In this document: positions 36,787-45,131 of the stretch, piece by piece | How positions within the stretch are numbered: the stretch's first letter is position 1 | Layout of the letters: each line of letters opens with the position of its first letter | Origin: Pontibacter flavimaris | Lineage (GTDB): Bacteria > Bacteroidota > Bacteroidia > Cytophagales > Hymenobacteraceae | DNA: 64,000 bases | NCBI RefSeq assembly: GCF_001907195.1 | Contig: NZ_LVWA01000004.1 | Span: forward strand, 731,736-795,735 | Reading direction: 5' to 3' | Position numbers and translations under genes: made by a program | The notes under the pieces: model-generated | What the model was told of the DNA's origin: nothing | What the model saw: the letters and a program-made list of their open reading frames with translations, nothing else | Databases searched by the model: none

Positions 36787-37446
36787 CTAGCGCATCATCT
36801 CGTCAGGAGAGGGCGGGCGCAGCAGGTAGCCTATGCTGAGCATGTAGCCAAAATTCTTCTGGTCCAGCGTTTTAGAGAATGAGGTGAGGCCGCCGGTGTT
36901 GTGCACACTCACGAAAAAGCCGTTGTCCATCTCCAGGCCAATGCCTATGGTATAGCCGTAATCCCAGCGCTCAAAGTCGCTCATACTTAGCTTGTAATTG
37001 CCCAGCACCGTTGGGTTGGAGTCGTCGAGGGTATTGCGGTCGAGGCGCTTTACCTTGGTGGCCTCAGCGATGAGGTAGCCCAGGTAAGGACCGCCCTCCA
37101 CAAACAGGCCGCCTTTCTGCAGCTTCAGCATCACGGGCAACATGAGGTAGTGCAGCCGGTGGTCATCAGCCAGCGCCTCATCCGCACTAATCGGGTAGGC
37201 ATCATACACAAAGCCGCGCTGCTCGTAGAGCAGTTCCCCCTGCACCGCCAGCCGCGACACGAACTCGTAACTCAGGATAAGGCCCCCGTTTATGCCTGCC
37301 AAATTGTTGGTGGTGTTGGAGGAGCCGTCGGAGCCCTGCACGCTGGAGAGGTTGCCGCCCGCTTTGGCCCCAAACCTGGCGTACTGCGCCTGCGCCAGCA
37401 GCACCGGCAAAAGTATAAACAGCGGGAGGAGTAGCGTCTTTTTCAT
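36787..37446 (-). CDS. PorT-like outer-membrane beta-barrel protein (paralogue 1 of 3)
   Basis: 219 residues. Signal peptide KKTLLLPLFILLPVLLAQAQ, then the family core FGAKAGGNLSSVQG, VQGELLYEQRGFVYDA, YLMLPVMLKLQKGGLFVEGGPYLGYL, IGIGLEMDNGFFVSVH. It is the first of three similar barrels in a row (others at 37571 and 38571), probably duplicates with different loops. Role unknown; the family is abundant in Bacteroidota. Confidence 0.86.
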   Translation of the reverse strand: MKKTLLLPLFILLPVLLAQAQYARFGAKAGGNLSSVQGSDGSSNTTNNLAGINGGLILSYEFVSRLAVQGELLYEQRGFVYDAYPISADEALADDHRLHYLMLPVMLKLQKGGLFVEGGPYLGYLIAEATKVKRLDRNTLDDSNPTVLGNYKLSMSDFERWDYGYTIGIGLEMDNGFFVSVHNTGGLTSFSKTLDQKNFGYMLSIGYLLRPPSPDEMMR

Positions 37447-37512
37447 AGTATGGCAGGTTAGGCTGTGTATACTTGTTTACTGGCGCAGGTATAAAAATGT
37501 TGAGACACAAAA

Positions 37513-37545
37513 AAGCCAGCCCCACCAAAATGGCGGGGCTGGCTT
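37513..37545 (-). terminator. Terminator after barrel 2
   Basis: AAGCCAGCCCC / GGGGCTGGCTT around an 11-nt loop; beyond the stop at 37571 on the minus strand. Confidence 0.82.
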
Positions 37546-37570
37546 AAGCAATACAGGAAAAGAAAAATCT

Positions 37571-38242
37571 TTATCTGGAGGCCGAGAAGTTAAGGCCCAG
37601 CGTCAGCATGATGGTGGAGTGGCGCGCATCCATGAAGTTCTCGTCGTTGAAGTACTCGGTTGAGGACTTATCCATGAAATCGGTAACGCTGCCGTTGTAG
37701 CGGACGCCCACGCTCAGCATGCCGCTGGTGATGCCCACGCCGGCCGCGTAGCCGAGCTCAAAGTCCTTCATGGTGTCTTTGTCAATCTCGGTGGTGGCGG
37801 AGCTGGTGCGCTCGTTGTTCATGTACTCCTTAATGTTGTTGTTCACGCTTAGCAGGTAGGAGGCCTGCGGGCCAGCCTCAAAGTATATCGGGCCGGCTTT
37901 AATGCGCGCCAGCACGGGCAGCTCCAGGTAGTTGTAGTTCATGTTGCCCTCCCTCCGGAATATATCGTTGGTAACCGGAATGGTAATCTCGGTGTCCTCA
38001 TACTTAAAGCCCTTGTTGGAGTAGAGCAGCTCGGGCTGAATGGAGAAGAAATCGCCGACAACGGGGATGTTATAGGTAAGGCCGCCATGGAAGCCCACCT
38101 TGTTCTCGTACCTGGATTCGTCTTGGAGGTCGCCGGAGACGTTGGAGAAATTGGCGCCGCCCCTCACACCCAAACCGGACTGGGCCTGTGCCGCCGCAAA
38201 CGACAGCAGTGCAATGCTCAATGATAAAATTAGCTTCTTCAT
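37571..38242 (-). CDS. PorT-like outer-membrane beta-barrel protein (paralogue 2 of 3)
   Basis: 223 residues. Signal peptide KKLILSLSIALLSFAAAQAQ, then GLGVRGGANFSNVSGD, FSIQPELLYSNKGFKYED, YLELPVLARIKAGPIYFEAGPQASYLLS, GVGITSGMLSVGVRYNGSV. It shares the AGPIYFEAGPQ and VGVRYNG motifs with paralogue 3, so those two are the closest pair. Own terminator downstream. The 38243-38570 gap upstream holds the paralogue 3 terminator and otherwise no recognisable feature. Confidence 0.86.
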   Translation of the reverse strand: MKKLILSLSIALLSFAAAQAQSGLGVRGGANFSNVSGDLQDESRYENKVGFHGGLTYNIPVVGDFFSIQPELLYSNKGFKYEDTEITIPVTNDIFRREGNMNYNYLELPVLARIKAGPIYFEAGPQASYLLSVNNNIKEYMNNERTSSATTEIDKDTMKDFELGYAAGVGITSGMLSVGVRYNGSVTDFMDKSSTEYFNDENFMDARHSTIMLTLGLNFSASR

Positions 38243-38502
38243 AATCGTGTTAGTTAGCGTATGTGCATTTTAACGTGCAGATACGGGTGGATAGATTTGC
38301 GTTTACAGTCTTTTATTTAATTTCCCTGCAGGCATAGCTTAGTGCACGGAGCAGAAAGTATGATACGTGCTGCTCCGCTCCCTTTGCGTGTTGCCTGCCT
38401 GTGCCGAAGTCCATATCAACAAGCAGGCCAAAGTATAAGCAGAGTCTATATAGCGGGATGTAATATGTAGTGATACTATACTTGCGGGGTGATAATCAGA
38501 CA

Positions 38503-38540
38503 AAACAGAAAGCCCGGCGGTGAGGCCGGGCTTTCTGTTT
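38503..38540 (-). terminator. Terminator after barrel 3
   Basis: AAACAGAAAGCCCGGC / GCCGGGCTTTCTGTTT around GGTGAG. Confidence 0.85.
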
Positions 38541-38570
38541 TCCATAGTTTTATTCTATACTAATGTACTC

Positions 38571-39152
38571 TTAGCGGCTGCCGGAGAACATATATCCCAG
38601 CGTTAGCATAAATACGCTGTTTCTATATTCAGGTGCATTGTCATCGTCATTTAATTGCGAAATGTCGCCGTTATAGCGCACCCCGACGGTAAGGCCCATG
38701 GGGGCGGCGAAGCCCACGCCCGCTGCGTACCCCAGGCTGGTGCGCTTAAACTGGTCCAGGTCATCGTCTATGTTCGTTCCGTTCACTTCGATGTCTCCAC
38801 CCACACGGAAGGAAACCTGCGGGCCTGCTTCGAAGAAAATCGGGCCTGCGTTAATGTGCGCGAGCACCGGCACATCAATGTAGCTCAGCTTAATTTTAAA
38901 GTCATCGTCCTCCGACTCGCCTCCCTTCTGGGAGAACAGCAGTTCGGGCTGGATAGCGAAAAACTCATCGGTTGTGAGGTAAAACCTGGAGATTAAACCG
39001 GCATGGAACCGAAACATCCTGTCAGATGCCGATGTCTCGTCGCCGGTTAAGCCGGCATAGTTTGCGCCCACACGTACGCCAAGTTGCGCCTGGGCATTTG
39101 CGGCAAACACCGTTGCCAGCATAAATACAAAAAGTAAGAGGGTCTTTTTCAT
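38571..39152 (-). CDS. PorT-like outer-membrane beta-barrel protein (paralogue 3 of 3)
   Basis: 193 residues from the ATG at 39152. Signal peptide KKTLLLFVFMLATVFAANAQ, then LGVRVGANYAGLTGD, FAIQPELLFSQKGGES, YIDVPVLAHINAGPIFFEAGPQVSFRVG, VGVRYNGDISQLND. Each of the three genes has its own terminator, so they may be expressed separately. Confidence 0.86.
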   Translation of the reverse strand: MKKTLLLFVFMLATVFAANAQAQLGVRVGANYAGLTGDETSASDRMFRFHAGLISRFYLTTDEFFAIQPELLFSQKGGESEDDDFKIKLSYIDVPVLAHINAGPIFFEAGPQVSFRVGGDIEVNGTNIDDDLDQFKRTSLGYAAGVGFAAPMGLTVGVRYNGDISQLNDDDNAPEYRNSVFMLTLGYMFSGSR

Positions 39153-39323
39153 AGTCTTCTTTGTTAGTAAAAATACGCTACACTGCCAGCACCTATCCAT
39201 GGTAAGCGGCTAACAATTGTAAGCTATTACGCATGGTACTAAGAAAGGTATACTTTGCAGGGTTGATTTTGGTGATGAAGGAGTACAATTTAGGGAGGAT
39301 ACTGGAGGTAAAAGGCAAAGAAA

Positions 39324-39351
39324 AAGCGGCAACCCTGTCTGGCTGCCGCTT
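39324..39351 (-). terminator. Terminator after yifB
   Basis: AAGCGGCA / TGCCGCTT around a 12-nt loop, about 45 bp past the stop. Confidence 0.75.
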
Positions 39352-39394
39352 GTGTTAATTATTTGTTATTAAACCTGTTGTGTAGCTGCTGCGC

Positions 39395-40933
39395 CTAGCC
39401 TGCCCACCCCTCCCGGTCCAGGCTGCGGTACTGAATGGCCTCTGCCAAATGTTCAATTTTAATGTCCTCGCTCGCGGCCAGATCGGCGATGGTGCGGCTC
39501 ACTTTCAGGATGCGGTCGTAGGCGCGGGCCGAGAGGCCGAGGCGTTCCATGGCGGTTTTCAGCAGCGTGCGGCCGGCCTCGTTTATCTGGCACACCTCCT
39601 TCACCATCTGCGAGGGCATCATAGCGTTGGAGTGGATCTGCGGCATCTCGCTAAACCGCTGTGTCTGTACTTCCCGCGCCTGCATCACGCGCTCGCGCAC
39701 CGCCGCGCTCTTCTCTGCCTTTCGGGTGGCCGTCATCTCATCAAAGGTAACAGGCGTTACCTCCACATGCAGGTCGATGCGGTCCAGCAGCGGGCCGCTC
39801 ACCTTGTTCAGGTAGCGTTGTACTACGCCGGGGCCGCACACGCACTCCTTGCTGGGGTCATTGTAATAGCCACAGGGGCACGGGTTCATACTTGCCACGA
39901 GCATAAAGTTAGCCGGAAAGTCGATGGAGGTTTTGGCGCGGGAGATTGTGACGCGACGCTCTTCCAGCGGCTGGCGCATCACCTCCAGCACGGTGCGCTT
40001 AAACTCCGGCAGTTCATCCAGAAACAACACCCCGTTATGCGAAAGCGAGATTTCGCCAGGCTGCGGCACGCCGCCGCCACCCACCAGGGCCACATCTGAA
40101 ATAGTATGGTGCGGCGAGCGGTAAGGGCGGGTGGTGAGCAGCGAGGTGGCCTCGCCCAGTTTGCCCGCCACCGAGTGTATCTTGGTCGTCTCCAGGGCCT
40201 CGTGCATCGAAAGCGGTGGAAGTATGGACGGCAGCCGCTTGGCCAGCATCGTTTTTCCGGCGCCCGGCGGGCCGATCATGATCAGGTTGTGGCCCCCGGC
40301 AGCGGCAATCTCCAGGGCGCGCTTGATGTTCTCCTGCCCCTGTACATCCGAGAAGTCGGCAGCGTACTGGTCGGCGGTGTTGCTGAAGAGTTCGCGGGTA
40401 TTGATGACCAAGGGTTCAATCTGGCGGGCACCATCGAGAAACTCGATCGCCTCCAGAATGTTGTTCACCCCGATCACCTCCAGGTTGTTCACGATGGCGG
40501 CTTCCTGCGCGTTCTGGGCCGGAAGTATAAATCCCTTAAAACCTTCCTTACGGGCCTGTATGGCAATGGGCAGTACGCCCTTTATCGGCCTGAGCGAGCC
40601 ATCCAACGACAACTCCCCCATGATCATGTAAGAAGACACCTTCTCGTCGGAGATCTGGCCGGAGGCAGCCAGGATGCCCATGGCAATGGTGAGGTCGTAG
40701 GAGGAGCCCTCCTTGCGGATGTCGGCGGGCGCCATGTTGATCACGATCTTCTGGCGGGGGATCTTGTAGCCATATTGCTTGAGGGCCGACTCGATGCGCT
40801 GCTCGCTTTCCTTTACGGCGTTATCCGGAAGGCCCACCAGAAAGTATTTCGTACCGGCACTCACACTCACCTCCACGGTGATGGTGTAGGCGCTAACGCC
40901 CTGCACGGCGCTGCCAAAGGTTTTAATAAGCAT
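39395..40933 (-). CDS. YifB/ComM-family Mg-chelatase-like AAA+ ATPase
   Basis: 512 residues. N-terminal S5/Lon-like domain (about 1-170), then an AAA+ core with Walker A GPPGAGKTMLAKRLPSILPP, Walker B and sensor regions (NGVLFLDELPEF, FMLVASMNPCPCGYY with a Cys cluster), and the C-terminal Mg-chelatase domain (SARAYDRILKVSRTIADLA). In naturally competent bacteria ComM is a helicase that widens integration of taken-up DNA. That is of interest here because the window is full of an uptake-sequence-like word. Confidence 0.92.
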   Translation of the reverse strand: MLIKTFGSAVQGVSAYTITVEVSVSAGTKYFLVGLPDNAVKESEQRIESALKQYGYKIPRQKIVINMAPADIRKEGSSYDLTIAMGILAASGQISDEKVSSYMIMGELSLDGSLRPIKGVLPIAIQARKEGFKGFILPAQNAQEAAIVNNLEVIGVNNILEAIEFLDGARQIEPLVINTRELFSNTADQYAADFSDVQGQENIKRALEIAAAGGHNLIMIGPPGAGKTMLAKRLPSILPPLSMHEALETTKIHSVAGKLGEATSLLTTRPYRSPHHTISDVALVGGGGVPQPGEISLSHNGVLFLDELPEFKRTVLEVMRQPLEERRVTISRAKTSIDFPANFMLVASMNPCPCGYYNDPSKECVCGPGVVQRYLNKVSGPLLDRIDLHVEVTPVTFDEMTATRKAEKSAAVRERVMQAREVQTQRFSEMPQIHSNAMMPSQMVKEVCQINEAGRTLLKTAMERLGLSARAYDRILKVSRTIADLAASEDIKIEHLAEAIQYRSLDREGWAG

Positions 40934-41051
40934 TGTTTTCTTCTTGTTAGAAGTATAGGTTTCGGGAGATTTTGATGCGGAACAATACTGGTGCTTAATT
41001 GATTCCGGATTATACTTTAAAAGTATAGAAATTGTAGGATAAGCCCCGCGC

Positions 41052-41696
41052 TTACTCTAGCCGGGTCATGTCCGGGTGCAGGGGCAGGTAGGTTTTCGTT
41101 ACGTTCTCGCCCTTGGGGTGGATGGTGATGGCGGAGCAAAGGCTGTCGGGCAGCGTTACTTCAAAGGCAATGCCCTGCTGCCGGGCGTCGAAGATATAGA
41201 CCTGTTGCTGCTGCTCGTTCTGAAAGTAGGCCAGCGGTTTTAGGTTACCATACTTCTGCCTGATTTCGGGTAGCGGTTTGCCCGTGCCGATGCTGTCCGT
41301 TGTCTGAAACTGCGGCGAGGTTACCTGCACCTGCCGCACGCGTGGCGTTTCGTCGGTGCCGCCAAAGTCGGCTACGGTGTACACGGCCACGTAATGCTGC
41401 GGCTCGCCTTCCTGTTTGCTTAACCAGAAGGATAGTGCCTTGCCCATGGCTGCGTCGCCGCTGTCTTGTTTGCCAAGTATGGCGTGAACTGCATTGGCAG
41501 CCATGCCTAATTTAATGTGGCCCATACTTTCTCCGGGAATTATCAGGTAAGCGGAGTCAGGTGTGGCGGGTTTTGGGGGCTGTACTGTCGCTGCGGTGTC
41601 AGTAGCCGTTGGGGCAAGTGGTGCCTGCCTGCTTTCCTCCTGGCTCTGGCAGGAGAGGAGGCAAAGTACAAGTATAACGTATAGCGCGTGCTTCAT
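41052..41696 (-). CDS. Lipoprotein of unknown function (214 aa)
   Basis: Lipobox LCLLSC (Cys16), then a Pro/Thr/Ala-rich linker (APLAPTATDTAATVQPPKPA) and a compact domain with LIIPGESMGHIKLGMAANAVHAILG, a pattern seen in small beta/alpha folds that recur in Bacteroidota lipoproteins. Function unknown. Lies between yifB and gmhA with no overlap. Confidence 0.75.
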   Translation of the reverse strand: MKHALYVILVLCLLSCQSQEESRQAPLAPTATDTAATVQPPKPATPDSAYLIIPGESMGHIKLGMAANAVHAILGKQDSGDAAMGKALSFWLSKQEGEPQHYVAVYTVADFGGTDETPRVRQVQVTSPQFQTTDSIGTGKPLPEIRQKYGNLKPLAYFQNEQQQQVYIFDARQQGIAFEVTLPDSLCSAITIHPKGENVTKTYLPLHPDMTRLE

Positions 41697-41778
41697 TGGT
41701 TACAGGGATATCCCTAAAAGTATAATTCCATACTTATACCTACGTGCATCATCCTATTAATGTACTTTCCCGCCTGAA

Positions 41779-41828
41779 AAGTATAAACCCGGACGACAAA
41801 GTTCTGCTGCCGACCGGGTTTATACTTT
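41779..41828. terminator. Terminator with inverted AAGTATA words between gmhA and the lipoprotein gene
   Basis: AAAAGTATAAACCCGG pairs with CCGGGTTTATACTTT around a 20-nt loop; another stem whose base is the AAGTATA word. It lies just past the gmhA stop at 41845. Confidence 0.8.
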
Positions 41829-41844
41829 ATACTTTACAGCATAC

Positions 41845-42420
41845 TTACACCAGCTTTTGCTCCAGCAGAAGTATAAATATGTGGATTACCTTGATGTGGA
41901 TCTCCTGCACGCGGTCGGCGTAGCCGAAGTGGGGCACACGCACCTCCACGTCGCAGAGCGGGGCCAGTTTGCCGCCGTCTTTACCGGTGAGGCCAACTAC
42001 TTTTATACCTTTGGCTTTGGCGGTTTCGGCAGCTCTTAACACGTTGCCGGAGTTGCCGCTGGTGCTGATGGCCAGCAGCACATCGCCGTTGTTGCCCAGT
42101 GCCTCCAGGTAGCGGGAGAACACATACTCGTAACCATAGTCGTTGCCCACGCAGCTCATGTGGCTGGCATCGGAGATGGAGATGGCGGGGAGGGCCCGGC
42201 GGTCGTTGCGGTAGCGGCCGGTGAGTTCCTCGGCAAAGTGCATGGCGTCGCACATAGAGCCGCCGTTGCCGCAGCTCAGGATTTTGCCCCCGTTTTGGAT
42301 GGAGGCGGCCATCGCCTCGGCGGCCTTTTCGATGGATGCGATGTTCTGCGCATCAGACAGAAACGCGGTGAGCACGTCCTGTGCCTGCGTCAGTTCTGCA
42401 AGTATGGTAGTAGATGTCAT
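41845..42420 (-). CDS. gmhA: Phosphoheptose isomerase
   Basis: 191 residues. Converts sedoheptulose 7-phosphate to the heptose phosphate used in lipopolysaccharide core. The SIS fold is clear: [74 protein letters not shown] and the metal-binding [11 protein letters not shown]. Compared with the E. coli protein as I remember it, the GGSH of the first motif reads GGSM. The next gene upstream (42429) ends 9 bp before, suggesting one transcript. Confidence 0.95.
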   Translation of the reverse strand: MTSTTILAELTQAQDVLTAFLSDAQNIASIEKAAEAMAASIQNGGKILSCGNGGSMCDAMHFAEELTGRYRNDRRALPAISISDASHMSCVGNDYGYEYVFSRYLEALGNNGDVLLAISTSGNSGNVLRAAETAKAKGIKVVGLTGKDGGKLAPLCDVEVRVPHFGYADRVQEIHIKVIHIFILLLEQKLV

Positions 42421-42428
42421 GTAGGTTT

Positions 42429-42770
42429 TTACGCCACCTCCGCCTGGTGCTCCTCGGCGTAAGTTTCTTTATAGCTGTTGCTTCTAAACGCCTGGCGCTT
42501 CTCGTAAAGTGCGGCCTTCAGGTTATTTATCTTCAGTTCGGCGCGATACTTTTCGTGCTGCAGGTCGGCCACGTAAATGCTGCTCATCAGCACACGGGCC
42601 AGCATCACCACGCCGCCCACGGCTACCAGTCCTTTATAGAGTGTCAGGACCTCGTTTTCTGCGTTTGTGTTCAAAATAGCATTTTCGTCTATGGCTCCGG
42701 CCAGGAGCAGTACCGTGAATATGATATAACCAAACACAAGTACATCGAGGAGTGCTTTTAGAGCTTTCAT
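42429..42770 (-). CDS. Small membrane protein of unknown function (113 aa)
   Basis: Two membrane segments at about 9-27 ([19 protein letters not shown]) and 48-68 ([20 protein letters not shown]), then a charged helical tail ([19 protein letters not shown]). No family recognised. It lies directly upstream of gmhA with an 8-bp gap. Confidence 0.65.
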   Translation of the reverse strand: MKALKALLDVLVFGYIIFTVLLLAGAIDENAILNTNAENEVLTLYKGLVAVGGVVMLARVLMSSIYVADLQHEKYRAELKINNLKAALYEKRQAFRSNSYKETYAEEHQAEVA

Positions 42771-42897
42771 GCTGCTTTAGCGGTTTAGTACAACAACTGT
42801 TTGGCTAAAATTAACAAAAAAATATTATTTGCAAATACTATGTAACTCTAATTTTGCGTTTTAGGCTTTATCGGTATGGAGGAAGTGCAAATCAGGC

Positions 42898-44736
42898 TTA
42901 AACGGTCAGCTGCATCTGTGTCAGTTTTGCGTACAAACCCGAGTGCTCCAGCAACTCCTCGTGCGTGCCTCTTTCCACAATTCTGCCCTGCTGCAGCACC
43001 AGGATCTCATCGGCGTGCTGAATGGTACTTAACCTATGCGCGATGACAATGGAGGTGCGGTTTTTCATCAGGTTGGTCAAAGCCTCCTGCACCAGCTTCT
43101 CCGATTCCGTGTCCAGTGCCGAGGTGGCCTCATCCAGTATAAGTATAGGCGGGTTTTGCAGGATGGCTCTGGCTATGCTTAAGCGCTGGCGCTGCCCGCC
43201 CGACAGCTTGCCGCCCCGGTCGCCGATAACGGTCTGGTATCCGTTGTCAGCGTTGATGATGAACTCGTGCGCGTTGGCGATTTTGGCGGCAGCAATCACC
43301 TCTTCTTCTGTCGCATCGGTCTTGTTGAAGGCGATGTTGTTGAAAATCGTGTCGTTGAACAGGATGGACTCCTGCGTGACCACGCCCATCTGCGCCCGCA
43401 CCGACTCCATGGTATAATCACGGATGTCGTGGCCGTCGATGAGGATGGCGCCGCTGGTGGGGTCGTAAAAGCGCGGCACCAGGTCGGCCAGTGTGGATTT
43501 GCCGCCGCCCGAGGGACCTACCAGCGCCACGGTTTTGCCTTTCTGAATACGGAAGTTGATATCCTGCAATACCGGTTTGTTGCCATAGGCAAAGGCCACA
43601 TCGCGGAACTCGATCTCGTTGCGGAAGGCTGGGAGCACTTTGGCGTTGGGCTTGTTCACGATCTGTGGCTTGGTGTCGATCACCTGCAGCACCCGGTCGC
43701 CGGACACCAGGCCGCGCTGGATGTTGCTAAAGGCTGAAGACATGGCTTTGGCCGGCACCAGCACCTGCGAGAACAGGATGATGTAGGTGATAAACTCACT
43801 GGCCGACAAATCCGACTCATTGTTGAGCACCATGGTGCCGCCATAAAGCAGCAGCCCCGCCACCACCGACACGCCTAAAAACTCTGAAAGTGGCGAAGCC
43901 AGATCGCGTTTGTTGGCAATGGAGCGCTGGATGCGGGCGTAGCGGTTGTTCTGGTCCTGGAACTTACCCAGTATAAACGGCTCGGCATTAAAGGCCTTCA
44001 CTACACGCATGCCGCTCAGGGTCTCATCAATAATAGTAAGTATAAAACTGAGGGAGTTTTGCCCTTCCTTGGCCTTGCGCTTGAGCCGCTTGGAAATGCC
44101 GGCAATGATCCCGCCCGAGAGCGGCAGAAGTATGAGTGAGAACAGCGTCAGCTCCACCGACATGTTAAAGAGCAGTATAAAAAAGGCGATAATGGAAACC
44201 GGCTCGCGTATCACCACGGTCAGGGTACTCACCACCGAACTCTCCACTTCCTGAATGTCCACCGTCATGCGGGTCATCAAATCGCCTTTGCGCTCGTTGC
44301 TGAAGTAGCCCAGGTGCAGCTCGGTTACGCGCTGGTACACGGACCGGCGCATGTTGCGCACCACGTGTGCCCGCAGCGCCCCCACAATCCGGAAGGCCAG
44401 GTAACGGAACAAATTGGCCAGAAACACCGACACGATGATGATGATACAGACGAACATCAAAGCTCCCTGGCGCCCCTGATCAAGAATAACATGGCCAAAA
44501 TGATAGTAAAAGAAGTCTTTGAAGAACTCCAGATTGAGCGCAAACTCCGGCTTGGTGGCGACCATGGCCATCACCTGTTCCTGCCCCACTTTCCCGAAAA
44601 GCACATCCAGCAACGGAATGAGCAGCGTGAAGTTGAACAGGCCAAAAATGATGCCCAGGAAAGTATAAAGGGTATAAAGCGGCACAAACCTGCTGTAAGG
44701 CTTGGCGAACTGAAGTATGCGAAGGTAGGTCTTCAT
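42898..44736 (-). CDS. MsbA-like ABC transporter, fused permease and ATPase
   Basis: 612 residues from the ATG at 44736. Six membrane helices in the first ~330 residues, then the nucleotide-binding domain: Walker A GPSGGGKSTLADLVPRFYDP, Q-loop VVTQESILFNDTI, signature LSGGQRQRLSIARA, Walker B ILILDEATSALD, H-loop IAHRLSTI. A homodimeric type IV exporter; lipid A or another lipid is the most likely cargo by analogy with MsbA. Near gmhA, so an LPS link is plausible. A possible -7 box lies at 44880-44887. Confidence 0.92.
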   Translation of the reverse strand: MKTYLRILQFAKPYSRFVPLYTLYTFLGIIFGLFNFTLLIPLLDVLFGKVGQEQVMAMVATKPEFALNLEFFKDFFYYHFGHVILDQGRQGALMFVCIIIIVSVFLANLFRYLAFRIVGALRAHVVRNMRRSVYQRVTELHLGYFSNERKGDLMTRMTVDIQEVESSVVSTLTVVIREPVSIIAFFILLFNMSVELTLFSLILLPLSGGIIAGISKRLKRKAKEGQNSLSFILTIIDETLSGMRVVKAFNAEPFILGKFQDQNNRYARIQRSIANKRDLASPLSEFLGVSVVAGLLLYGGTMVLNNESDLSASEFITYIILFSQVLVPAKAMSSAFSNIQRGLVSGDRVLQVIDTKPQIVNKPNAKVLPAFRNEIEFRDVAFAYGNKPVLQDINFRIQKGKTVALVGPSGGGKSTLADLVPRFYDPTSGAILIDGHDIRDYTMESVRAQMGVVTQESILFNDTIFNNIAFNKTDATEEEVIAAAKIANAHEFIINADNGYQTVIGDRGGKLSGGQRQRLSIARAILQNPPILILDEATSALDTESEKLVQEALTNLMKNRTSIVIAHRLSTIQHADEILVLQQGRIVERGTHEELLEHSGLYAKLTQMQLTV

Positions 44737-44879
44737 GGTGTGGTTGCGGTTGCCAGCAGCTTCTTCTGCACAAGCCTTCTCCGCGAACTGGCAACAAGTA
44801 TGGCTACAATTGGCAGCCACAAATCAGGGTTAAGTTGTTTATACTTTGGCTATTGCGGTGTGCATTCGCCTAGCCGCTG

Positions 44880-44887
44880 CAAAGATA
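44880..44887 (-). promoter_or_regulatory. -7 promoter element upstream of the ABC exporter
   Basis: TATCTTTG on the minus strand, giving a leader of about 135 nt; no clear -33 element. Confidence 0.45.
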
Positions 44888-44989
44888 CTGAAATAGAACG
44901 GAGTGATAAATGTAAAGCGGAAGTTTTGGCAAAGCTGCTTAGTAGACGGTACAGCTCTAATGGCATAAGCGGACACATGGCTTTAACCT

Positions 44990-45082
44990 ACCGCGAGCTT
45001 TCAGATCGTGGTTAACCATGCCGACAAGCTTTCAGCTTACGTGAGTTATACTTATACTTTCGCGAGCTGAAAGCTCGCGGCA
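44990..45082. repeat. Small hairpin array with CTGAAAG-type loops
   Basis: Three short relatives in tandem: CGCGAGCTTTCAGATCG, ACAAGCTTTCAGCTTACG and GCGAGCT-GAA-AGCTCGC, separated by TTATACTTATACTTT. The stems differ while the central TTTCAG/CTGAAA is kept. The remainder of the 44737-45131 gap holds no gene. Confidence 0.65.
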
Positions 45083-45098
45083 GAAGAAGTATAAAAAA

Positions 45099-45122
45099 GC
45101 CCCTCCTGTTTTCAGGAGGGGC
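45099..45122 (-). terminator. Terminator after the RemB/Wzi-like gene
   Basis: GCCCCTCCTG-TTTT-CAGGAGGGGC, with an A-rich flank. Confidence 0.85.
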
Positions 45123-45131
45123 AGGTAGGAA

